Origin: Ptychodera flava
Taxonomy: Eukaryota; Hemichordata; Enteropneusta; Ptychoderidae
Direction: 5' to 3'
Assembly: GCF_041260155.1 (NCBI RefSeq)
Contig: NC_091942.1
Coordinates: forward strand, 13,889,501-13,953,500
Length of the DNA: 64,000 nt
The notes below the pieces were generated by a model. The model searched no databases and was not told the DNA's origin. It saw nothing but the letters and a program-made list of their open reading frames with translations. This document shows, piece by piece, positions 50,445-63,367 of the stretch; position 1 is the stretch's first letter; every line of letters starts with the position of its first letter. The position numbers and the translations under genes were made by a program.

Positions 50445-51869
50445 GCGTTCACTAAAATGATGAGGGGTGGGCTGGAGGAATTCAGGGGAATTCGAAAATT
50501 CGTAGGGTAGTAGGGGGACTTTAAAGTTAGGGAGTCACGGTAGAACAAGAGCAGTTGAATAAACTGAACAAAAATCTTGTAAAATTATCAAAGTTGATAC
50601 AGCTACTGCCCTGCTACTGCCTATGGACAGTGTCACTGTCACTGCATACCGGCAGTGACAGTGTCAGCTCTGACTCTGATATAGTTGAAGAAGAGTTTGG
50701 GCCATAGGACGCTCAATTAACAGTGAAACACATTAGTACTTGCACACAAGATCAGGCCAGAAAGCAACGCATGGAAGGCCACGAGACTTAACAGTTACCA
50801 GGTATTTTTTTAATTCTGCCATATAAAATAATCAAATATTAGATAAAAAAGATGGAGTCACCACGTTTGATTTTCTACAAATGTACGATGAAAAGTCACT
50901 GTTTTTCACGAAAATCAATCAGAATCAATATATGAAACCATTCATTTCAAGTTCATGCAGTGAATGAAATTTTCTCATCTCATTTTTCACATTAATTTTC
51001 ACATCACAAAAGTAAAACATTCAGCAGTATAGACTCTCTGATTTAAATGAAAAAATGTGACTAAATGGAATCATTTATTTTTTTACCAAATTTGTCATCA
51101 TTACACCCAAACTTTCTAAGATTAAAAAGTTTATTTGATGGAGTATTTTAACCTTCCAGTATTGTCAATATTGTAAGACATTTATAAGTAAAGAACGATT
51201 GGAACTAATTTGGGATAATTGGATTTTTATATTTTTCAAATTTCTCGCTCAAAAGTGTTCGGTGCCATATAGCTGAATGTTGCAATATTACAAATTACTC
51301 ATAAAAACAAGTGTGTAATGTAAAAAGAAAAGCAGATGAGATTATATTTAAACAGATATTGCCTCACCATCCAATTATCCCAAATTAGTTCAAATCGTGT
51401 TAGTATCTAAGTCGTATATATCTTGTACTTTTGAAAAAAAAATAATTTTCGGTAGGTCACTGTGCTACTCTTTCATGATTGTCATTTTGTGTGATCTTTA
51501 GCAGCTGCCATTTACCTGGCCAGAGTTGGATAAACTCAAGTCGACTTAGACTTAAAAATCCAAAAAGTCCACTCATGCATCTAAAAATGAATCAATTTAA
51601 GAACTTGCTTAAGGAATATGGTTCTACAAACTGCTGATAAGAGGTAGTGTCGAACATCTGCGAGCAGAACTACGCAATACATGTTTATTTTTTCTATGCA
51701 TTCCTATTAAAGATGAGACTATATGATAATTTGGAGGGAGGACTTGAAACATTATATCATACAGACAGGGGGATTGATTTTTTTAGTGTATTGAGGAGGG
51801 GGACTGTAAAAAATAAGATTTCAATTGCGATTCCTCCAGCCCCCCCCCCCCCGCTATTTTTGTGAACGC
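50445..51869. mobile_element. 1.4 kb element with GCGTTCAC inverted ends
   Basis: The left end GCGTTCACTAAAATGATG with GGGCTGGAGGAATTC is matched in inverted form at the right end (CCTCCAGCCCCCC ... GTGAACGC). An inner inverted pair (CTAATTTGGGATAATTGG near 51204 and its complement near 51379) would form a stem. No transposase frame is visible. A single-ended relative lies at 15193. Target duplication was not resolved. Confidence 0.5.
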
Positions 51870-52057
51870 TGCGTAAGCGCCTTCCAATATGTACGTACAA
51901 GTAGTTTGGCTCGAGAACGTGATAGAAAACATGTAAATGCACAATCTCTGCTTTCAGTGCGGGGGTGGGGTGGTGGCCTGGGACTATACTGGCTTGTCTA
52001 TTACTCTGTTTTCTAGACTCTCTTTACAGTAAGATGTTTTTGCACTTTTAAATACTT

Positions 52058-52139
<82 letters not shown>

Positions 52140-53332
52140 CTAATTCCTTTTTCGCTCAATATGCTAAGAGTCTGACGATTCGGCGAATGTTGTATATTAT
52201 AGAAGCGTCAAAGTTCCTAATATCCCAATTGACTGTGAACAAGGTGTGGAGAAAACGTATAGACAAGAACTTGAAGATTTTCGAAGCTTACATCGAGTAA
52301 TACGAAACTACAAGACATATCCTTCATCTGCTAGTGACCTTTCACCCACGTTGCATAACCTTGTCTGGCAATGGTCATATCGTCCTTACAGACCTGGCAT
52401 CGACAATGCGGCTAGTTTTGTTTTTACATTTCATGTATTACTGACAGATTTTTAAATACAGGATCGACACTCTAGTTGAGCGCTTTAGTAATGTTTTGTA
52501 AGGCAATTTTAGGTATTTCAATCCGCGAGGCACTTAAACATTAGTAAGACCAAAACTAATTGTCTCGAAAAAACATCGTCATCGCAGCTTCTACAGTAAA
52601 TGAATCACAAACAAATACCAAATTGTCTAGGAATGGAATGACTTTGACTCATCGCTCACATCAAGACAGAATCAGCATGGGGCATTTGAATTGAAGAGTA
52701 TCAAGTAATATAACCAGGGACCTTGCAGTAACTACAACAAGGGGAGGGATTATACACATGTTACAATAGGAAAAGCAACGAAGCGGTATATCGTCAAGTA
52801 AATCCTCAATAGAGATGGTTACTCGGAGAGTCAAATGTCACGTCCCTAGCGACTACTTTTACCGGTACCACGGAATCAGAAGTTTCTGAGCCGGGAGGGG
52901 GCGCATCAAACTTCAGGCTGAGAGTGGCCCGAAATTAACGAATGTGTCAAGACCGTAGTAGTCTACTTACTCAAATTTCCAGAGCAAATGGCATGGCATA
53001 CTTTGTACCTATGTTGTTGAAGATATTGGAAATATTCTATTTATATTAAAAGGTCAATTAAATCAACGAAACTACAGTCGTTTCAAATATCATGTTTAAT
53101 TTATTGAATATACACAATAACCTGCAGCTGTACGATTCTGACAATTCCTGAAAGCAGAAGCAGTGGTGTAAAAACTTAAAAAAACGACTGCCGTGAAAGT
53201 CACATAAAACTAGACAAGAAAGTGAACTGTTATTATTTTTAATGCAAGTGAATGTCTTATTCTGATGTTTGCACATTCGTTTTGTCACAAAAATGTGACT
53301 ATCCGTGGTACACATGGGTAAGAGCTTACTGC
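51870..53332. other. Intergenic region left of L3
   Basis: Contains a TA tract (52061-52138) and, near 53100, TTTATT, a possible minus-strand polyadenylation signal of L3. Otherwise nothing recognised; a 69-residue open frame at 52246 has no family motif. Confidence 0.4.
52061..52138. repeat. (TA)n microsatellite
   Basis: A perfect TA run of about 78 bases. Confidence 0.95.
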
Positions 53333-55474
53333 TCAGATGTAGATACAGTCGTCTTCCTGGTAAGATTTGATCGGCGAATTGAATGGTTTATTGAAACCAT
53401 TGACGGTAAGCCAAAGCACATTTTCCTGGTCATATTTCTGCATGTAGGTGGCTGGGTCACGTGCCAGGACGAACAGAGAGGCGCTGACGCTGTCCGTGAT
53501 AATGGCGTAGTCGTAGACTTCGACTCCGTCAGAGTTGATGACCTTGGGTCCTAGCTTCACGATCCAATCTGGAAAAAGCGAGTGAATATTTTTGAATTCA
53601 ACCCTGTCATAACCTCTCCTTGTTAAGATATCTATGCATAGATGTTTTAACTTTTTCGTCTCGTAAATTAAGGCTTGTTGCTCAATTCCGAGAGATTATC
53701 GTCGGAAACCACTCGCCTCTTTACGGCAACAGCTTAGCGCTACCCGTTAAGAGGCACCGCTATTTTTGGGTATGTCAGCGGAGCGGAAATTATGCTCTGG
53801 CTCGCGAGAATGCGAGAGATGGGCTTCTGCAACTTTGCCAAGTGGTTTCAAGAAAGTAATTTAGAGAGAAACAATATATCAAAAGTAAAACAATTGCAAT
53901 CTGTAAGAAACTTACATGGGAAGTCAAACGGTACGCCATCCAGGCTAACCATTAATTTACCAGGCTCGTTCACGGCGTCTCTTTGGTAGGCCTTTCCCTT
54001 CAACGCATCAAGGGGTCCATCCGCGGTATACAGTCTTTGTGTGTTCCACACTGATACTGTACCGTCGCCGTTGTCCCCATCTGAAAGTCGTAAGTATATA
54101 TTGTAGTGTATTACTGACACGAAAAAACCAAAAAATCTTGCATTTGATGACCTTTATTCAGTACATTTACAACTCTAGCAGCTGGGATCTTTTGATGAAT
54201 TTTTCATTATTTTTGCTCTGTTTCTAAAATAATTTCCTTTTCTACTCTCAACATCATATTGAATCATCCTAGTGTCGAACTTGTAAACACATCCTGTCAG
54301 TGTATGTGTGTAGCGTTCAATGACAGCTTCAGTAAGGCCATTTAAGTCTGTCGACAATATAATTGGAGATTTCATACAAATATTTAATTCTGAATATATA
54401 GGAGAATTAATATGAAAGATGGCACCTTGAGAGCCTGAGACACACACCGAATGAGGAATGTTCCACTTTTGAAACAAGTAAAAATAACATTAACTCTAAG
54501 GTTACAGGCAAACGGCATTTTCCCCTATCAGTACAACCCTTCGGGGACAGATATTTATATTGTCAACCGTTTACAATACGCCGTTGGTCTACCACTTGTG
54601 GGGCTCATTTTGAAGGTCGTTGAGTAAATAAAGTTCTCATCCGCTCCCTCTTTTGAAAAGTCGAAATTTCATTTTTTTCCCCTTTAGAGTAACTCATGGA
54701 TGGATGCCATCTTGAATACATTTCAAGTCGGTAAATATTGAATAATTTATTTAATGGTGATTCCTAATCTTTATTCTTGATTTCGAATTGGGAATGGTGT
54801 AATAATTCCTCGCGGAAAGTTTGGACAAAAGTTTTCTACACGAGGCGTGAAATACGTTCAAACAGCAGTACATGTAGCATCGTATGGTGTCGTACTCACA
54901 TGTAGCTTGGTGACAAAGTCCGTCTTTCTCATAACCGTTGTAAGCATACGCGTTTGAATACATCTACAGAAATAAAAATTCCAACCGTTAAAAGAGGTGA
55001 ATTTTAAAAATAAGCCTTATGAAATATTAAAACCCACCTATTAAGGCAATTGAATAGTAGACTTGACGTAATTTGTTCTGATAACGTGCCGTCTTATACT
55101 AATTTATAATTGTAATGTAAAAGTCAACTGCCTATAACTTTTCAGTTTCCAGTGCTGAAAAACATATTAGCATTCTTCTCCCGAAGTCGTGTCTATAAGT
55201 ATTCAATATGTTGACACAACCTTTTATTTGTGATAGCCATTGTTATTGTTGACAGCTTGAATTTGTCAACAATGGCATCGCATATTGTACACAAGATATT
55301 TTGTTTGCAAGGCCAATAATACTTTGGATTTCAATACACCTAAGGAGAAGATGGGGAGGAGGCAGATAAAGAAGACAGTAAATTCCTTTTTGGGACAAAA
55401 AAATTAAAATATCAAAGTTACAACTCTTGTCCCTTTACTGCATACATATGTCATATGGCATAAGTGCATTGCTC

Positions 55475-55549
<75 letters not shown>

Positions 55550-55679
55550 TGATTACCTGATACCATACTCCGATATAGGCAGCGGTGTCAAGTTCAGTGA
55601 CGGTGTCAAGCGCTCTGTCACGCTGCGCTAGCGTCAATCCAATCAAACCAACAATAACAGCAATTTTCAACATTGTCAT
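53333..55679 (-). CDS. Lipocalin L3, apolipoprotein-D-like (195 aa)
   Basis: Exons 55557-55679, 54900-54963, 53916-54080, 53333-53568; phases 0,1,1. The signal peptide is residues 1-19 (ends LTLAQ). GxWY lies in YIGVWYQ. Exon 2 reads MYSNAYAYNGYEKDGLCHQAT and exon 3 SVWNTQRLYTADGPLDALKG. Exon 4 has YWIVKLGP, YAIITDSVS and LFVLARDP, ending DDCIYI. L3 is close to L4 and L5 in sequence and promoter. A long GA microsatellite starts 13 bases inside the donor of exon 1. Two in-frame ATGs (55679, 55673) fit the signal peptide. Confidence 0.88.
54525..54790 (+). repeat. Dispersed repeat (CTACCACCTGTGGGG family), copy in L3 intron 2
   Basis: Shares GGTCTACCAC-TGTGGGGCTC, a GAAGTCGAAA-type stretch, GCCAT-TT-AA and GGTAAATATT in the same order with 56228-56460, 56570-56870 and, reversed, 61555-61790. 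Lies between exons 3 and 2 of L3. Confidence 0.55.
55475..55544. repeat. (GA)n microsatellite in intron 1 of L3
   Basis: About 35 GA units adjacent to the exon-1 donor of L3. Confidence 0.95.
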
Positions 55680-55753
55680 TCCAGCGTTTCTTGCGTTCTT
55701 CTGTTCGTCTTTGGGACCTTGGTATAATATGTTGAATATCTAGTGTATTCCGC

Positions 55754-55817
55754 CACTTTTATTGGTACATCCTGCCCTAGCAACCGGATCGTGTAGCGTA
55801 ATCCGCGAGGGAAGATC
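55754..55817 (-). promoter_or_regulatory. Promoter block of lipocalin L3
   Basis: In gene sense: GATCTTCCCTCG (55817-55806), then GATCCGGT, then AATAAAAGTGGC (about 55763-55752). The same three elements, similarly spaced, precede L4 and L5. Confidence 0.55.
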
Positions 55818-56227
55818 GCCAGTTGTTGCAAGGCACACAGATCGATATTTCAGTATATCAAAGATTACTATCAGGACATATAGATTAACTTATAAGCCTC
55901 ATCACGTTGCTTCGGATGGTGGAGAACAGTTATACGCGTGACGAATGGCATCAATCGGGAGGAGAAAGAAGTACCGGGACTTGGTCATTGAGAATAGCTG
56001 AATTGATGACTGTGCGGTAGATAAGCGACAGCTACCGTCAGATAGAAACAGCATTTCGCGATGAAATGATGATCCAGACGCAGTCCAATGTCAACAATAT
56101 CTAACAATTCACCAACCTGTGGTAAACAGTGTGGCAGTTCAGGTCATGGGTCATATTTGAGCTTGCGAACCAGTCTGATCATCAAGTATATACTCCGAGG
56201 ACAGCTTAGAAATGGATTGGCCGAGAT

Positions 56228-56880
56228 TAAGGTACAATTTGCCTCGGGGACAAATATTGAGACTAAAATTTTTCTAATACTTTTCTGGTCTACCACCTGT
56301 GGGGCTCATTTTAAGCAGTAAAAAGAATTTTCACTGTCTTAAGTTTTTGAAGTCGAAAATTGTATTTCCCCATAGATTTAACATAGGGATGGCGGCCATT
56401 TCAAATTTCAAATATCGGTAAATATTAGGTAATTTGTTTCTCTAGTTCCAAACTTTGCATGGTGACCTCCGATTGTTATTCTGGATTTGGTAGGAAAAGT
56501 AGTTGCAAGTTTTATTGAGGAAAGTTTGAGCAAAAGTATAAATCTTTCGCTTTCGAGGCATATACTACCTTAATGCGCCTCGGGAAAGGATATTCGGACC
56601 CAGCAACTTTCAAATACATATTGCTCTACCACGTGCCGGGGCTCGTTTTGAAACTCATGAAGTATAAAAAAGTTTTCACGGGCTTATCTTTTTGAAAATC
56701 GAAAATATAATTCCCCCATAGAGTTTACACAGGGATTGCGGCTTTTTTAAATTTTAAAAGTCTGTAAAAATCAGGTAATTTGTTGCTCTCGTAACAAATT
56801 TTGCACGGTGATCCTTGATTTTTATTCTTGATTTCGTAATGGTTTGAAATTTTTTTCCAGAGAAAGTTTTGGTGAAAGTT
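56228..56880 (+). repeat. Two tandem copies of the CTACCACCTGTGGGG-family repeat
   Basis: Copies at about 56228-56560 and 56570-56880 share the motif order of 54525-54790, including a CATAGGGAT-GCGGC stretch. Moderately diverged; no coding content. Confidence 0.55.
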
Positions 56881-57243
56881 TAAATCTTCCAATGCAGATG
56901 CACGAACTACCTGAAAATCGAACAGGGAATAACGAATTTTGTATTATGTTATCACACAAAAGTCATTTCCACATCGCACAAACATGACAAACAAACTAAA
57001 AGTTTGTAGATGCCCATGTGTACAGATATTCTTATCAATTATCCAATGTGTATTAAAGGAAGGGGCTTTTCCTTTAAGTCACATGACTAGTGTGGCACTG
57101 ATAATCATCGCTTTTGGAATGCTGACGGGATCAGGGGAAGCTACAGGTGAAAAAATGACACACAGTCTTCTATGTACAACAGTACTATATGGCCCTCTAT
57201 CGTCCTCGTCCGGTGATTTTACTCCGTGTCATACATTTATCTC

Positions 57244-57527
57244 AGACTTTGTTCAAGTCGGTGAACTTTTAAAAAATAAAATCGTTTGCAACAGTTTCTC
57301 TTGTGTCTCTCCTATTTCATACGAACCTATTTGAAATTTGGCAACCCTGGTCAGGTTTTCCCAGCTATCGAACGCGTTACGTTTGAGTCTGCGCAGTAGT
57401 GAGTTACTTTCTGTCGGATTCTGGGTGAAACTCCCCTGTATCGCGTACACCCCACTCATCGTGTACACCCCACTCATCGCGTTCAGCCCACTCAAACATT
57501 CAAAAATCACAGATTTGAACAAAGTCT
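57244..57527. mobile_element. MITE with AGACTTTGTTC ends, copy 2
   Basis: Second member of the family at 36688-37026; ends AGACTTTGTTCAAGTC and the complement of GATTTGAACAAAGTCT. The inner CACCCCACTCATCG motif is tandemly repeated. Confidence 0.65.
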
Positions 57528-57737
57528 AACATTATCTCGAACTCCCATGGATACCTAGCTCTCTGTATAATGTTACGACTTAGCGATTTCCCATAATGCA
57601 TATTGATAGGCCACACCGACCAACAACCAGCATATAAATATCATATTTTGACCGTTTGAGGGCAGAAAAACTGGCAATGGTATACATCTCCAACTTTACA
57701 CTCATCACTTGTGAGTATTATCAGCGCTTAACAAAGT

Positions 57738-57797
<60 letters not shown>
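57738..57797. repeat. (CT)n microsatellite
   Basis: A perfect CT run of about 60 bases, between L3 and L4. Confidence 0.95.
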
Positions 57798-57799
<2 letters not shown>

Positions 57800-58359
57800 C
57801 CTGTGTATAAGGTTATATAAGCTTTATAGACATCAACTTTCTACCTATTTGATCGATCTCTGTCTTCTTTAAAAGAAGAGTGTAGTTCTGTACTCTAAAT
57901 CTTAAAAAGCCAACAGTTTTGTGTGTTATACGAACCAAGAGGCAGTATTGGAGAAAACCTTGTTGTTTTGACCAGTTTAATCAGCGTCATTCTACTGAAG
58001 TTGTTTGAAGCAAATAGTGCTCTATTATTGTGTAACATGTAAAGTTGGCAGTATTAGGAGGATGTTTTTAATACTTAAGAACTCAAAACAACAAGATAGA
58101 GTAACTTTTGATAATTTTATTTAAGAAATTGAAATTAGTCATAATGTACATAATTCGTATTACATGTGCTAAGAAGTTAAATTCGAGTTTTGAAATTCTA
58201 ATGAAGTGAATAAATGGTGTGCTTGGAGGCTGTTGTTCCTAACCGAACAGCACTAGATGTTGATACGACAGTTGTTGTATTAAATTCCTTGCTTTTCGCG
58301 AGTTGCTATCTGTACACAAAGGAAAGACACATTGTAGGAAACCAAAGCATAAAACAATT

Positions 58360-60670
58360 TTACACGTAGACACAGTCGTCTTCCTGGTAAGATTTGATCG
58401 GTGAATTGAATGGTTTGTTGAAACCATGGGTGGCCAGCCAGCGCAGGATCTCCCTGTCGTATTTCTGCATGTAGGTGGCTGGGTCACGTGCCAGGACGAA
58501 CAGAGAGGCGCTGACGTTGTCCGTGATGATGGCGTAGTCGTAGACTTCGACTCCGTCAGAGTAGGTCACTTTAGGTCCCAGCTTCACGATCCAGTCTGGA
58601 ATTATTGAAAACACAGAAGACTTATTTAAAATTTCATTCAGACTCTCCTCTTCATCTATTGCTATCAAGGGGTCGAAAAACGGCTGCGTAAAGCCTACGG
58701 TCGGCCAGTTTTGATACTATGACGATCCTACCGTGGACGAACACGATAATTCTCCGTACTGTTAAAAACTTCCTTGCTAGGAGACAATTTTCCTTTCTGA
58801 CAATTTTTTTTCTTTGGCAGAGAAATTTTTGTCAGAAGGAGAAAGTTTTGTCAGATAGGAGAATTGTTGTCTCCTAGCAGAGAAATTTTTATGTGCGGAG
58901 AATTGTCGTTTTTGTCCACATTACGATCCTGTGCGAAACGTTGCCTTCTTCTAACAGTACTCTCTCGGTTTGATGTAAAGACTCTCGTTTATTACGTCGT
59001 ATAAAGCTTTTCTTTCACAGCTTTGTATGGCATTATAATCAGATGCACGTATTCGGGGTTTTTTATCGTACATCGAAAGGATACGTAGATCACGGAAAGT
59101 TAGGTGATATGCTATTTTTATTCCCATAATTCCTTCTGTACCAACATTGAAGGTGAGTATTGAATATTCAGAAATTCATTTATCGGTGACTTTTTGCTTT
59201 TAAAACTTATTGAATGATAATGGCGGAGAACTTGATCGTATATTGGAGTCATTTCCATTCTGAGAGTTAGACATGCTATTTTTCGTAGTAGATACAGTAA
59301 AGGTAGATAACATGAAAACTGCACTTTTGGTTGCAAGCATGAAACTCGGTACAGTTACTTACATGGGAAAGGAAAGGGTACGCCGTCAAGCGTGACCATC
59401 AACTTTCCAGGCTCGTTCGCGGGATCTTTCTGATAAGCCTGACCTCCGATTGTATCAAGTGGTCCATCCGGGGTATAGAGTCTCTGTGTGTTCAGCACGG
59501 ACACTGTACCATCACCGTTGTCTCCATCTGTAGTTTGAAAAGCAGGAGTTTTACCGACCGACTTTGTTGCAAATGTTACATGAAAAAAAATTTTGCCAAC
59601 AGATAAATTACTCCAACCAAGATATATATCATAATAGGGTGTGTCGTACCCGTTAAGCTGCAACTGATATTATAGTCTAGAAGAAACCTTAGAGCCGCAT
59701 TTAACGTCAACATTGAGCGCTCCTATCGGAAACACTTCTTCATGGAGCGATAAATTGGTGAACTAATAAACAGTTGATCAATTTAGCTACAAATATGTTT
59801 CAAGTAATGGGATATAAATGGGCAAAAATGTTATAAAAATGTTACAATTTAACTGGCAAAACAAAGTGACAATGCAAGAAGTTCAATGATGTTGCCAAAA
59901 GACATCTAAGCAATATAGCTTGCATCGGTGATGAGAGTAGGGATTGTTTGCTTTCGACACTGAATATTCTCAAAAAATGTATTCACTACGCTTATAGAAG
60001 GCATTTAGCAGCACTTAAAGACATGTTTTAAACTATTTTTCCATTGAAAATGATTCCTACTCACATATAGCTTGGTGGCAAAGTCCGTCTTTTTCGTAAC
60101 CATAGTAGGCGTATGCGTTTGAGTACATCTGCAGAATTGATAATAAGAAAAAATGATATTAATCGAAGTACATTAACAGAAAGCTTTATTCGCATTAATA
60201 TAAAACTTAAAGAATACATTATTCAATAAATACTTATGTTCGGGCAAAAGTGTCTAATTACATTTGTCTGGTAATATTTGTATCGTTTATTTAATGTAAA
60301 TCAGTATATAGAGGTGGAGAAGTGAGACAATACGAAAATAATGTATTTGAAACAACGGACCACCTAGTGCTGAGACAGATGGACAGACGGACAGACATAA
60401 TGACAGACAGACGGACGGGCAAGCAGTCATACTGACAGAGACATACAGAGACAGATAGACAGAGGCAGATAAGAGACAGAGAAAAACATAGAGACAAGAC
60501 AGGCAGACAGAAACTAAAATAATATTGATCTTTACCTGATACCAAAGACCAAGATATGCAGCGGTGTCAAGCTCGGCCACTGTTTCAAGTGCTCTGTCAT
60601 TCTGAGCCAATGTCAGACCAAACAAACTGACAACGATGGCGGCAATTCTTACAAGATTCAAAGTAGACAT
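58360..60670 (-). CDS. Lipocalin L4, apolipoprotein-D-like (199 aa)
   Basis: Exons 60536-60670, 60065-60128, 59363-59527, 58360-58595; phases 0,1,1. Signal peptide about residues 1-23 (IAAIVVSLFGLTLAQ). YLGLWYQ holds GxWY. Exon 2 is MYSNAYAYYGYEKDGLCHQA; exon 3 has SVLNTQRLYTPDGPLD; exon 4 has YWIVKLGP, YAIITDNVSASLFVLARDP and ends DDCVYV. Exon 1 and the promoter are nearly identical to those of L5 on the opposite strand. Intron 3 contains a 193-base MITE. As for the family, a secreted small-ligand carrier is expected, with the exon-2 and terminal cysteines as a likely disulfide. Confidence 0.89.
58730..58922. mobile_element. 193-base MITE in intron 3 of L4
   Basis: Flanked by an 8-base direct repeat ACGATCCT (58722-58729 and 58923-58930). 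Inverted ends GTGGAC-AA-ACGA-AATTCTCC and inner arms TGCTAGGAGACAA (58775-58787, complement 58867-58879). An 8-base duplication suits a hAT-type MITE. Confidence 0.75.
60370..60515. repeat. CAGA-rich microsatellite in intron 1 of L4
   Basis: Imperfect (CAGA)n/(GACG)n, the counterpart on the opposite strand of the TCTG repeat in intron 1 of L5. Confidence 0.8.
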
Positions 60671-60757
60671 CTTTGCTTCTGTAGGAGACAGTGTTCGTTG
60701 ATGTGTCTTGAAAACTCTTCCAGGTTTTGAGTGAAGAATCCAGTGTGTCGGCTGCCA

Positions 60758-60819
60758 CTTTTATACAGTTTTGTAACCTCGACCACCGGATCAGTTGTTT
60801 AAATCTTCGAGGGAAGATC
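60758..60819 (-). promoter_or_regulatory. Promoter block of lipocalin L4
   Basis: In gene sense GATCTTCCCTCG (60819-60808), GATCCGGTGG, then TATAAAAG (60765-60758), about 90 bases above the ATG. Nearly identical to L5 and conserved with L3. Confidence 0.65.
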
Positions 60820-63221
60820 ACCAGCAGTTGCGAGAGACTGTTACGTCTCGTCACGTTGTGTCGGAGGAGAGCAAGTGTGACAAGTGATAGATCTCATGCA
60901 CGTTAAAATTTCAACGGTCCGCTACCCTTCACGACGCATGGTCATAAATCGAAATTCTTACCTTTCTGAAAGCACAGAGTTTGGATTCTTTAGAACGTCT
61001 CTTTCAACCTCATTGAGAAACTTCTCATGACACAGCGTCTTGCGAAATAGGATCCTTCATGATCATCGTTGAATGATCTAACCTGATTTAGACACAGTGA
61101 AAGTTCAAAATACAATGTCTATAGTTGAGCAATCGTTTCGCAGTGTGCAGGGAATTAATATTAATAAATAGGACGCGTGCATCACATCTAGTCACTTCAA
61201 TCAAATGTTATTGTAGAAATGACGTTAACAAGTCTGAATAATGGATAATATGATAAAACTTCAGAAAACTCAAGAAATTATTATTCATACAGATGCATTT
61301 ATAAATAATGGTGAACATTTCGCTATGGCAGCCCTCAGCACGAGGCACACCAAACGATTGAAAGTTCCGAACCATGGTTTCAAGACAGAGATAATTAATA
61401 TTCTCAAGATGAACATAATTTTGTGGTTGTAAATATTTAATCAATTCTGAACTAATCGAAAGGTCAACAATTGTTTTATTGCAAAGGAGCGGACGAATAA
61501 GTGTGGTGACGTGGACGTAGAGTGATATTTTGTGTGTCCTGGAGATGAGAGAAACAAATTACCTAATTGATATTTACGTACAGACACTTGAAATTCAAAA
61601 TGGCCGCAAACCCTTTGTGAACTAAATGGGGAAATTCAATTTTCCATTTTTACAAAAATAAGCCGGTGAAAACTTTATTTAGGCCTACTCCATAAATTTC
61701 AAAATGTCCCCCACAGGTGGTAGACAAAGAACTATCGTTAATGTTTGAGAGTCCGAATATCTGTCCCAAAGGCGCATTTTACGCATCAAGTGAGCGTCGT
61801 CTTTAGATGTAAAAACACTCAGGCAAGGATCTGTAATTTCGTAGTGTTGAGATTTAATCGTGACATTGGGAAATACATATTCTTTACTCTGTAAATATGG
61901 CGAGTGTAACGATTTGTTATAGCGAAAAGTCACAATTTGTGCATGCATCGAAATGACTATAATTCAATATTTCATCGTCTTTACCGATGATATAATTGAC
62001 ACGTGTTTTCAGCATGTGTCCATGCAGTGCTACTATCTCAGCGAAGTACGGCAAGTTGTATATAAGTTTCATAATGTAAACTAAATTCATATCGCCAAAT
62101 GATAAGCATCGTTCGTCTACAGACTTAGTTCATTGCTGTTGTTTAGACATAATGATACGTTATGCAAATTCAGCATTTGAAAATATTGCTCTTTCATAAT
62201 GGAGATTTGTCACGTGTATCCTAGCGTGGCTTACTCGACTTTGCTCTCTCCGGGGAGAGTGTAGTATAAGGTCTGCGTTACGTCCTAACTAGTACACCAT
62301 ACCAATACAGCGTCATTACTGTCGAAAATGTTGCTATACGTTAACATGGCTTGTTCGTATTGCTTACAACGACCACTATGTTCACGCGTAGAATAATAGA
62401 ATGAATCTACTTACATTATGTTAAATAAAATGTTCAAATTATTGGAAATGTTTTATCATGAGTCATGGAGTCTTTACCAGAGACTCCATCGTTACCCTGG
62501 TTATTGCATGCTTACAACGAGAAAATGACGAGAAAATCTATGATTCCATTCCTTCATGACTGACGGAAAGAAATCAATTAAATCTTACTATTTTCAAAAG
62601 TCTCATATTCCAACAAAATTAAATGGTGTGCATTTCAGTCAATTCTCGATTGGATGCGAATTCACAACGTACGTCACCCAGTCACCTAGCGAAGGCAAAT
62701 GTTTCCGATGTCTTTGCAAATGTTAAGCGGAGATTATTGACTAGGTATCCAAAGCTTATTTGGATGCTAAAATTTTGAAATGCACTTACAATTATATGCT
62801 ATTGTTTGTCCGCGTATATTGCAGTTCCCAAGTTAAAGATGTGGCTTTTATACTTTAATCAAGACTTCACGACATACAGAAATTATTCAGAAATGACAAA
62901 TTAGTCATGTTTGATCAGTCTTAATGAGCTATCAATTTTCAACTTTGTGAGCTTCGTAGATATGTCGGTTAGTTGTGACTCTTGGCCAGATTAATGAGCA
63001 GAGACTCAAATTTAAATACGCAGAACGTAATGATGTGATACGGTTAATTGTAGGCATTTTCAAGTAAAAAATAATGACAACCAAAATTGTATATGAGATC
63101 CATTCTTTGTCACGCTGGCTCGTTTGAGACACAACGTGACGAGACGTAACAGTCGTCTCATTCCAATGGTTCTTATCTGGAAGTCTACACCGACATCAGT
63201 GAAAAACTCTCAACTGCTGGT
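60820..63221. other. Region between divergent lipocalins L4 and L5
   Basis: About 2.4 kb. The outer parts (to about 60887 and from about 63128) are inverted duplicates. A reversed CTACCACCTGTGGGG-family repeat lies at about 61555-61790. No exon is supported in the rest. Confidence 0.5.
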
Positions 63222-63280
63222 GATCTTCCCTCGAAGATTTAAACAACTGATCCGGTGGTCGAGGTTAAACTGTATAAAAG
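63222..63280 (+). promoter_or_regulatory. Promoter block of lipocalin L5
   Basis: GATCTTCCCTCG 63222-63233, GATCCGGTGG near 63249, TATAAAAG 63273-63280, as in L4. About 55 bases further upstream differ from L4 by an insertion (about 63151-63206). Confidence 0.65.
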
Positions 63281-63367
63281 TGGCAGCCGACACACTGGAT
63301 TCTTCACTCAAAACCTGGAAGAGTTTTCAAGACACATCAACGAACACTGTCTCCTACAGAAGCAAAG

